NCBI RefSeq assembly: GCF_950295315.1
Contig: NC_080170.1
Span: 93,666,054 to 93,730,053 of the forward strand
Length of the DNA stretch: 64,000 bases
Source: Erinaceus europaeus
Taxonomy: Eukaryota > Chordata > Mammalia > Eulipotyphla > Erinaceidae
Direction: 5' to 3'
Below the pieces are notes generated by a model. The model worked only from the letters and a program-made list of their open reading frames with translations, did no database searches and was not told where the DNA came from. This document shows, in pieces, positions 55,441 to 64,000 of the stretch (position 1 is its first letter; every line of letters starts with the position of its first letter). The translations under genes and the position numbers were made by a program.

Positions 55441-55674
55441 ATAAATTAGAGACACCTGGGGCTATCATTAAAAATGCCAGTGACTGGGTATCCACCTCAG
55501 TCCAACTGAACCAAAACTATCTTCTGTTTTGTTTTGTTTTCAGTTACTGAGTGATTCAAGTGGTGCAGTCAGAAATGAGCATCACTGCTAGACCAGAAAT
55601 AGCATAGTTGAAGTAACAGGAAGTGGGGTTTTAGGCCCATTTCTATGACAAAAATGGCATAATACATAAATAAA

Positions 55675-55735
55675 CATATATCTATATATATGTATATATA
55701 GATATATACATACATATATATATATATATATGAAT
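55675..55735. repeat. (TA)n microsatellite
   Basis: Imperfect TA/TATG repeat. Confidence 0.9.
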
Positions 55736-56400
55736 GATTCTAGAGCCAAAAATATGATTTCAGAAGCAGTTCCCCTATCTCTTTCATTATAGTTATAGTA
55801 AATGATACAGCCTTGAAGCAAGTAATATGTGTAGTATATAGATGCCACAATCAGTTCTGTCATTCTCTGCAGCCTCTATTCGCCTATTCATTAAGGAGCA
55901 AGGACCTAGCTCTTGTACAGGAAATAAAACACTTCTAGAAGATGGGCTGACTGAATTAGGGTGAGGTTGGGCTTTATTTTATCCATTGCAATACTGGTTT
56001 ACTGCTGTTTATAGCAGAAAGCCTATAATGATTATCTGATAAAATTCTTTATAAAAAATGGCCATTGCTATAGTTCCAAATGGGTCTTCAGTCCTTAGCT
56101 CATTCAGAAGTAAACTCAACAAAAGACTAGCTTGTAATTCATAAAGGACCAGAGACCTATGGAGTTGGCTATATTTGGGAGACAGATGACTAGAGTTTCC
56201 TGATATCTAGAAAATCAATTAATAATCATGGGCTTGTTTGGTAAGTACTATGAAGACACTTAACTCAGAACTCTAGAATTTAATAGTCAATGTCAAGGTA
56301 AGAATATCTGTGTCTGATCTGCTTAAAGATCATACTACAAAACAAACTTACCAGGTCAATAATATATTTCTTATCTTACAGAGGGAAGACTCTCTTTAAG
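55736..56400. other. GUCA1C intron 1, nothing recognised
   Basis: No exon or named repeat. Confidence 0.45.
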
Positions 56401-56404
56401 ATGT

Positions 56405-56600
56405 TCCAAACTTTCCACCTTCTGCACCCCATAATGACGCTGGGTCCATACTCCCAGAGGGATAAATAATAGGGAAGCTATCACGGGATGGGATACAGAG
56501 CTCTGGTGGTGGGAATTGTGTGGCGTTGTACCCCTTTTACTCTATGGCTTTGTCAGTGTTTCTTTTTAATAAATAAAAATTTGAAGAAAAAGAAAAGATA
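56405..56600 (+). repeat. Family R 3' end, sense
   Basis: CTTTCCACCTTCTGCACCCC, GGTCCATACTCCCAGAGGG, TGGTGGGAATTGTGTGG, TTTTTAATAAATAAAAATTTG and A-rich end. Confidence 0.92.
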
Positions 56601-56812
56601 TTTCAGCAATTCCATGGCTCAGAGTCATTGTTTGTTGTTAATATAAATGTCTGTAGGTGAAAATGGGTTACACTATAAATCCTGGCCTTAATGTTTCCTT
56701 TACAGATTTAAAATTTTTTAATAGTGTTTATAAGACTTCACACAGTTGACATGATAGAATTGGTCCTTGTTTTTTTTTTTTTTATAGTTCCAACCATGTA
56801 AATTAAATATCT

Positions 56813-57100
56813 CTTGAGGGAGTGGACGGTAGCACAACGGTTAAGCGCACATGGCACACAGAGCAAGGACCGGTGTAAGGATCCCAGTTCGAGCCCCCCC
56901 CCCCCCCGACTCCCCACCTGCAGGGGAGTTGCTTCACAGGCAGTGAAGCAGGTCTGCAGGTGTCTATATTTCTATCCCCCTCTCTGTCTTCCCCTCCTCT
57001 CTCCATTTCTCTCTGTCCTATCCAACAACGACATCTGTAACTACAACAATAAAACAACAAGGACAACAAAAGGGAATAAATAAATACAAATTTTTTTTTA
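56813..57100 (+). repeat. SINE A, sense
   Basis: Head GAGGGAGTGGACGGTAGCAC, a C-run (56896-56907) after the B box, full body and tail. AATATCTCTTGA flanks it at 56807 and 57099, a target duplication. Confidence 0.95.
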
Positions 57101-57344
57101 ATATCTCTTGACAGTTGTTGCTCAGTCATATTTGCTGTTACTAGCTCTCTAGATTTCCCTACTTTTGGCCAACTAGTAACTATTTTCAAGACTATTTATT
57201 ACTCACCTCAGCTGGTAAGATGTCATCAAAATGTGTCACATGTAAAATAATAAAAACACCCAAATGTCTTCAGGTTAGAGGCTATTAAAATTCATGAACC
57301 CATGAAAAATATCAGAAAGTTAACACTACAGGAGGAGATTATTT

Positions 57345-58990
57345 GTTTTTATTGATTTAACTATGATCAACAAGTCAGCTGGATAAGAGGGGTACAATTC
57401 CACACAATTCCCACCACCAGAGTTCCACCCTCCATTGGAAGCTTTCCTAGTCTTTATCTCTCTGGAAGCATGGGACCAGGATCATTATTGGGTGCAAAAG
57501 GTAGAAAGTTTGGCTTCTGTAACTGTTTCTTCACTGAATATGGGCTTGGCAGGTCAATCCATACTCCCAGTCTGTTTCTATTTTTCCATAGTGGGGCAGG
57601 GTTCTGGAGAGGTGGGGTTCTGTGACACATTGGTGAGGTCATCTGCCCAGGGAATTCAGGTTGGCATCATGGTAGCATCTGCAACTTGGTATCTGAAAGG
57701 CAATAAGATATAAAGCAGGAAAAAAATTATTTAATAATCAGAAACCTGAAGGTAAGAATATAGCAGATGAGATTTGGGGTCTCCATTTTGGAAAAAGCTA
57801 GTAAGTCTATTTTAGATATATTCCAAGGGGCCCATGATTTTACTAATTTTTCCCTGAGCCCTACAGCTAACATGTAGGTGGGATAAAGGTATTGTCTGGG
57901 AGATGGTGTCAGAGTTGTAAAAGAGACTAGGAAGCAGGAGTAGCTCCCAAATATGTAAAAAATATATAAATACCATTAACTATAAACCCCACTGATCTGA
58001 TCCAGGGCCCATATTCAGCACAGGAGTTTGTGTAACCTGTGCATCCCTGTAGGTCTGAGCTTGCACTCTGTGGTCATAACTAGGAACACTCATTTCAGGA
58101 TTATTCTTCCTTGAGTGACAGAGTATATTGATCCAGTCTCCCTTCAGAGAATGGGGCAGTCCCTACAATTGGTTTTCCACATTGAGGGCAAGGTCCTGTA
58201 GAGGCCTACAAGTGGGTCCACTATGTTGTTTCTGATAGAGATGACCAGTGGTGGTGAATACAGGGATCTGTTAGAGGTTTTGGTCCATCATATCTGTGTG
58301 GGAATCCCAGGATTCTCTCTGACTAGGGCTCAAGATGATGGGGTGGCCTGGTAATAACCAAGAGAGCCATCATTAAAGTATGCCAGTCTCTTGTCCTTCT
58401 CCAGCTTTTGTAGTCCTTACTTTATCTGACAAGGTTAGGCTTAGAGTGTGGTTGAGGGAAGTGAAATAGGAAGGGAGTGAGGAGGGTACCTACGTCTAAG
58501 TAAAAACTATTTGATTAAGTACTTTATGGTGTCTTTTTTAGGTCTTTCTACTTGCTTGCTGCATTTATTGAGTCACTGCAAACTATTGTGCAGTTTTACT
58601 TTAAGGTCTATATTTTCCCCTAACTTATGGATACATGTGCACATGTGCTCTATCTCATGGGTACCGGTCTATATCCAGGTTCTGTGGCTTTGTTAGGAAG
58701 TGCACCACTGAAATGGAATTAAGGAGTCCTGTGAGCTAGGAAAGGTCTCACTAGAGTAATGGAGCTCAAAGGTTGACATTTCATGACTGGCATCTCTGGA
58801 CATTGTCGAAAGTGAAACATATCAAGGTGATACTGGTTGCAATGATTTGGTTGAGATCAGCAGATGAAGTGTCAAATGGTGTGGATCAAGAGAACTATGA
58901 AGAAAAATCAGCCACACCCCAGTGGTCCTAGGACTGAGAGAGATAACGGGTTTTATAGAGAACGGGGGAGGTTCCTGCTGTGTTAGAGTT
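57345..58990 (-). repeat. Family R, antisense, longest copy
   Basis: About 1.65 kb with no long open frame. In sense it begins near CTTCTTAAACTCTAACACAG and ends GTGGGAATTGTGTGG, ATTGTACCCCTCTTATCC, then an A-rich tail. The inverted segment at 44055-47215 stops at the same family position (GTTTAAGAAG), suggesting a shared 5' end. No TG/CA ends or internal primer sites, so it is not an obvious LTR element. Its class is unknown to me; a non-autonomous L1-mobilised element or a long L1 3' UTR are the main options. Confidence 0.85.
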
Positions 58991-59094
58991 TAAGAAGGCA
59001 ATAGATAGTTAAGTTGTTTGGAAATTTGGTTTACTTTGAAAATCTCATGGGTAGGATTTACTGTACCATACAAGACCTTACCATGATATATGTC

Positions 59095-59160
59095 ATTGAG
59101 TGCTATTTACAATTAACTGTATCTTATACTGATTGAGTGCTATTTACAATTAACTGTATC
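59095..59160. repeat. Short tandem duplication (29 bp, period 37)
   Basis: ATTGAGTGCTATTTACAATT followed by AACTGTATC occurs at 59095-59123 and 59132-59160, identical. Confidence 0.95.
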
Positions 59161-59344
59161 AGTTGCTTCTGGTCTCCCTGGTCTAAGATTATAGGTGATT
59201 TAATATTTCAAAAAAGGTTCATTATTAGAAATGCATTAACTATTCAATACTACAGTTGAAATTCAATCTGGTTACCAATTAGAGACCTTAAATGCTTATA
59301 TTGAAGGAGTATATACTCAGAACTGGGATCTATACATCAAAAGA

Positions 59345-60615
59345 ATTTCCTCTCTCATATTGATTAGTGATTTACAAGACTATAAGTAAATAGGAGTGTA
59401 TATTAACATCATTCCTACTACCAAAGGTCTGTGTCCCTACCCCTACCCCTCCCTATAGTGGAGCTGAAAATCTACCCTCACCTATCCCCCAGAGTTTATT
59501 TTGGTGCTGTACTCTAAACTCTGTCAAATTCTGCTTTGCATTTCCCTTTTTGTTCTTTCTCAACTTCTGTTTATGAGTGGGATAAATCCATACTTAATTT
59601 TCTCTTTCTAACTTATTCACTTAACATAATTCCTTCTAGCTTCATCCAGGACTGGATTCATCAGAGAGGGTGGATTCATTATTCTTAATAGCCGAGTAGT
59701 AGTCCATTGTGTATATATACCACAGCTTGCTCAGTTATTCATCTGTTGCTAGGCAACTGGCTTGTTTCCAGGTTTTGGCTATTAGAAATTGGGTTTCTAT
59801 GAACATAGGTGTGCAAATATCTTTTTGGATGGGTGTACTTGACTCCTTAGGATCTACCCCTAGGAGAGGAATTATTGGGACATAAGGAAGGTCCATTTCT
59901 AGCCTTGTGAGGGTTCTCCATACTGCTCTCCACAGGAATTGCACCAGTTTACATTCCCATAAACAATGCAGGAGGGTTCCTTTGTCCCCACAACTTCTCC
60001 AGCACTTGTTGTTGCTGTAATTTTTGATGTATGACATTCTCACAGGGGTGAGGTGGTATTTATCTCATTGTTGTCTTTATTTGCATTTCTCTGACAATCA
60101 GTGACCTGGAGCAATTTTTGATATGTCTGTTGGCCTTCTGTGTCTCTTCTGTAGTAAAAGTTCTGTTCATATCCTCTCCCCATTTTTGAATTGAGTCATC
60201 TGCTTTTTTGTTGCTAAGTTTGGTGAGCTCTTTATATATTTTGGTTATTAGCCTCTTGTCTAATATATGGCATGTAAAGATCTTCTCCCATTCAGTGAAG
60301 AGTCTGTTTGGGTGATAGTTTCCTTTGTTGTGCAGAAACTTTTCATTTTGATGTAGTCCCATTGCTTTATTTTTGTTTTAGTCTTCCTTGCAATTGGGCT
60401 TGTATCACTGAAGATGCCCTTAAGGTTTAGATGGGAAAGTGTTCCACCAATATTTTCCTCTAAGTATTTGATAGTTTCTGGTCTAACATCCAGGTCATTG
60501 ATCCATTAGGAGTTGACTTTTATTTCTGGTGAGATGAAGTGGTTCAGTTTCATTCTTCTGCTCATTTCAACTCATTTTTCCCAGCATCATTTTTTGAAGA
60601 GACCCTTCTAGGAGG
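59345..60615 (-). repeat. L1 ORF2 3' end and 3' UTR, antisense
   Basis: Minus-strand frames at 59735-60043 and 60060-60362 match the C-terminal third of L1 ORF2p: [19 protein letters not shown], then [27 protein letters not shown], and upstream [15 protein letters not shown]. Stops and frameshifts break the frame. The 3' UTR runs to about 59345. It is 5'-truncated: the endonuclease and reverse transcriptase domains are absent. Confidence 0.92.
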
Positions 60616-61014
60616 AAATCATTTTAAACTGGGGATATAATTTGGTGAATTTCTGTTGGCTTTGGTGTGCTCTCATAAGTAAGTGTTGTGGAATGGACAT
60701 ATTCTTTCTATGAGTTGTAATGCCAATTATTTCTATTTTCATATTTCTATGTGTTACTAGAACCCAGGATGTCATGAATCTTGGTTATTACCATGTAAAG
60801 ACTTACTGAGTTTAAAGTTGAGCTTTAAGGCACAGAGACTTATTTATATGTATGATAGGTATTATTACATCAACACCAATAGTTGTCATTGTCATCATGA
60901 TCATTAGTATAAATGCTATTATTACCAGTCTAATTTATCATCTAGAAATTGAAAGACTGATGTCAGAACTAAAGTCCTACAATTTTGCTTATTTATTTTA
61001 TTAGCTGTTCAACA

Positions 61015-61285
61015 GTGTTTTAAAAAATTATGAGATTTCAGATTAAGACCACAATGAGATACCCCCTTACACTTGTGAGAATGACTCATCTCAATATAAC
61101 AGGAGATGACAACTTTTAGTGAGAATACAGAGAAAGGAACTCAGGCACATTGGCAAGAATGCAAACTGGTGTGAACATGCATAATGGAAAACAATCTGGA
61201 AAATACTTAAAAGTGGAAATATCCTCTGATTCAATAATATTATTCTTTAAATTCTGCAACTTGAATCCATGAAATTAAGGAAAAT
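61015..61285 (+). repeat. L1 ORF2 fragment, sense
   Basis: GACCACAATGAGATACCCCC, ACAGGAGATGACAAC, GAACTCAGGCACATTGG, ATGGAAAACAATCTGG follow the ORF2 3' end in sense. Confidence 0.75.
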
Positions 61286-62085
61286 TCCCTTATTGCTATT
61301 ACCCACTTTAAAATATGTTTGGGGCAGAACTCCAAACTCAGAATATGTCTCTGAACTGTCACATTAACCTTCCAAGAGAGTATTTCAGTTTATTTTTCTC
61401 AGGCAGAGAGGGAGTTGATGACAAAATCATAGAAGGCAATATCTATAGTGAGCTTTTACCCAATAGAATGAAGGCACTGGTCAAGAATGTGGTACAGGTG
61501 TGAGGTCCTGAAGAGGAAGAAATGTTGAGGCAAAGCAAAGATGGTCTTCACAGTAAAGGAGAACCATAGATTGCTAGCCAATAGCATGAGTCAACTGATG
61601 CAGGACCAGCTTCTGGAAGGATAGTTGGGAATATTCCTGGCAAAACTATAGGCTAAAAGAGGCCGTTAATCTGTGAGCGTGTTGGAGGCAAATTCCATGG
61701 GCAGGGAGAAGGGGGGCTAAGGATTCCATGGGAGAAGCTGGCAGCATTAGAGGAGAAGGTAGTAATGCTTTTCATCCTACTTGAACCAGATGGCTCTGGG
61801 GCATGGTGAGGGAGAGCCCCCTGGGCTAAGCAGCTTAGAGCACAACGGTCAGCTTTGCCTCTGGCAGGACCAGGTAGGAAAGGAGCAGAGGGTCCAAATG
61901 CAGCATCTGACACTCTGCATTGCCTGATTTTATGAACTCCATTACTAAAGTAGTTCACACACAGCAATCCAGAGCAATATACTTCATTGAATGTGCCCAT
62001 CCACTCAATTCTATGGGAATCTCTTCCAGAAAGAGAATTCAACTCTAACAAGTTTTTTAGTGTGTTTATGGGAGGTTCAAATAAC
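61286..62085. other. GUCA1C intron 1, nothing recognised
   Basis: The 144-codon minus-strand open frame at 61653-62087 has no family resemblance. No exon. Confidence 0.4.
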
Positions 62086-62087
62086 AA

Positions 62088-62215
62088 AAGTTTTAGAGCA
62101 AGGCTGACTAAGCTTAAATCCTGTATTTACCACACCCTGATCTTGTGACTTTAACTAGTTTAGTTAACCTCTCCAAAGATCTCTTTTCTCCTCTATAAGA
62201 CAAAAATCACAAAGC
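62088..62215 (+). repeat. MIR relic
   Basis: TTTAGAGCAAGGCTGACTAAG, TGATCTTGTGACTTTAAC, TTAGTTAACCTCTCC match the MIR 5' half in order. Confidence 0.65.
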
Positions 62216-62503
62216 AACCTGCAAAGACACAGTTAGAAAATTGACTAGCAAAGAAAAAGCAACTAGCACAGTTACTTGAGACAGGATTTCCCTTAAGCAA
62301 AGAAACTGTAACTTTTGTACTTAGCAATAAACAATAGCCAATTATCTTCATGTGCTTTATTATTTTAGTGTCTACCTATATCTCACTTTGATCTATTCTG
62401 AAATAGCTGTACTTTCTGGCAGATCATCAACATTGCCTGGAGTCCCTATGTTCCCCTTATGGATACTCTGTAGAAGAGACGTAGTATCAGAATTTCTTTC
62501 ATA

Positions 62504-62522
62504 GTGTGTGTGTGTGTGTGTG
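62504..62522. repeat. (GT)n microsatellite, short
   Basis: Nine GT units. Confidence 0.9.
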
Positions 62523-63090
62523 TAAAAATCCACGCCTTACACATGCACAATTTCTCCACTTCTTGCCACTTTTTCATTCAGATATGGAGACAGAAACAGA
62601 AAAGGAAGAGACACTAAAATGCAAGATCTTCCCCTGTTGCCATAACACCTCCCATGTGTTTCTAGGGCTGTCACCTGTGTCTATGGTAGTTCAGACACCC
62701 TATTCAGTAAGCTTTTTCTCCAGCCCCTATTAATCATATTTTTAAATATTTTGTATTTGTGTTGTAGATGTAAGAATTTATTTGCAATATCCAACATTTT
62801 TTAGACCACTTAAATTTAAAGTGTTCAAAGATATTCTCTCACACCATTTACAATTTTATCACCTTTACCAAAAAAATTTTTTTTTTGCTAGAACAAAGAT
62901 GTATACAAAAAGATTTATATAAAAATGTTAAGGGAATATGACCAGACAACAGTTCTGGACAACAGTTCCACTAGGACCCAAGACTTTTTTGACCAGGAAT
63001 CTTTGTTTTTGTACTATCACTAAAAAAGAAGAAAATCTGGAGAACACCCAAGGAAGTCAGGTGCTTTTACTTCTATCTGAAAGGGAAGAG
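62523..63090. other. GUCA1C intron 1, nothing recognised
   Basis: No exon or named repeat. Confidence 0.45.
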
Positions 63091-63094
63091 AAAA

Positions 63095-63545
63095 GAAGGA
63101 AAGGCAGCTAGGGGACGATGTCACTCATAAGTGGGATAATTGAAACACATAAACCTGACAAAATAAATATATGCATGTAAATACACACATGTATGTATGT
63201 TTATATGTGCTTAACCCATAACTATGACTTTGGGAGAGCTATGTGATTACCATTGGGTGATTACCATTGGGGGTAGGGAGGACACAGAAGTTTGGTGGCC
63301 CAGGTTCAAGTCCTCAGTCCCATCCCCACCTGCAGGGGAAAGCCTTCACATTTAGTGAAGCAGGGCTGCAGGTATCTCTCTCTCTCCCTTTCTACCTTCC
63401 CCTTCGCTCTCGATTTCTGGCTCTCTATCCAATAAATAAAGATAATAATAATTAAAAAGAAGTTTGGTGATGGGAGTGGTGTGGAATTATACCCCTGTTA
63501 TTTTATAATCTGATTGGTCACTATAAAATCCTTAATAAAAATATA
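63095..63545 (+). repeat. L1 3' end, sense, old, split by a SINE
   Basis: ATGTCACTCATAAGTGGGA, CTATGACTTTGGGAGAGC on one side and GGTGTGGAATTATACCCC, CTTAATAAAAATA on the other. A SINE B copy lies between. Confidence 0.7.
63286..63469 (+). repeat. SINE B, sense, 5'-truncated, with target duplication
   Basis: SINE at 63298-63457 beginning at GCCCAGGTTCAAGTCC and ending AATAAATAAAGATAATAA. AGAAGTTTGGTG flanks it at 63286-63297 and 63458-63469. Confidence 0.93.
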
Positions 63546-64000
63546 TACATAAATGATTTATATCGCCAGAACCTGAAAACTTGTCATATTTCTATATTTT
63601 GACTCCCATTCAAATAATATGATTTATAAATCTACAAATGTGATGAGATTGCAATCATTTTCATACACTTAATCCAAAGCTCTCCTTTTTCAAGACTCAT
63701 GAAAATGGATTGGTGTGACCCCAATTTTTTGTCTCCCACCCCCATTAAAGGAAGATCCTACCTTTGCCAAACTAAATTATTTTTAGGTTTTGGTGATACA
63801 GATGTCTGAGAAAAATTGGTGAGGTAGAAGGATGAAATACTTTCCCACTAGAGTCTGCAGCAAAGAAATGGGCAATGGTGATTACTGAAGGTTGGGCAAT
63901 AGGTTATATGTGGAGGAGCAGATAGGAAAGGCAGAGATGCTTTGAAGGAATTCATAAATTCCTTGAAACTTTTGTTTATTCCATAAATGCAAGTGCTAAT
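63546..64000. other. GUCA1C intron 1, nothing recognised
   Basis: No exon or named repeat to the end of the window. Confidence 0.45.

Larger units (their letters stand above)
41050..64000 (+). other. GUCA1C: GUCA1C intron 1 (partial)
   Basis: Inferred intron from the exon 1 donor to the window edge. No exon encoding the EF2-EF3 segment (expected DGFVDFLEF-like start) was found. It hosts the compact provirus, the longest family R copy, the L1 ORF2 fragment, and SINEs. The first part, 41050-42570, is mostly unique AT-rich sequence with a short TA repeat at 41810-41826. Confidence 0.75.

Noticed and set aside
61653..62087. 144-codon minus-strand open frame
   Set aside because: No recognisable domain, no splice context, and it overlaps a MIR-bearing region.

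Overview
This is mammalian nuclear DNA. Coding sequence is split into short exons with GT/AG boundaries, and most of the rest is retroelement debris. The dominant repeat is a tRNA-headed SINE (A box, B box, CT-rich body, ACAACA-rich tail). From memory it matches the SINEs that fill hedgehog (Erinaceidae) genomes, so the best guess is a hedgehog or close relative. That is inference; the mammalian assignment is certain.

Two genes lie head-to-tail on the + strand. From about 1 to 35.6 kb is the 3' part of MORC1 (germline MORC-family ATPase / CW zinc-finger protein). Seven consecutive exons (2717-2786, 6637-6703, 12094-12240, 21496-21583, 23953-24006, 31056-31250, 35473-35571) have fully compatible splice phases and encode the last ~239 residues. 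The ATPase and CW exons lie upstream, outside the window. About 5.3 kb further on, 40846-41049 is coding exon 1 of GUCA1C (guanylate cyclase-activating protein 3). The rest of the window is GUCA1C intron 1; exons 2-4 were not found. Human MORC1 and GUCA1C are neighbours in the same order.

Family labels used here: SINE A (long, ACAACA tail), SINE B (short, ending AATAAATAAAGATAATAA) and SINE C (degenerate tRNA-like SINE). There are L1 fragments, including ORF2 3' ends at 59.3-60.6 kb. 'Family R' is a ~1.6 kb non-coding, poly(A)-tailed retroelement with about ten copies. MIR and L2 relics and microsatellites fill part of the remainder.

The notable structures are: (1) a compact provirus (44086-46391) with two LTRs, a 6-bp target duplication, a lysine-tRNA-type primer site and a polypurine tract, but only ~1.57 kb of internal sequence and no recognisable gag/pol/env; (2) a related solo LTR (34669-35117) inside a SINE A copy, with its own 6-bp duplication; (3) a 42-bp insert just past MORC1 that is the 5' half of tRNA-Ile(UAU) between perfect 15-bp direct repeats; (4) an apparent frameshift in an A-run that shortens the MORC1 C-terminus; (5) two adjacent perfect hairpins at 7679-7792 that look like a replication template-switch product. 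No bacterial-type features (operons, CRISPR, Shine-Dalgarno sites) are present.
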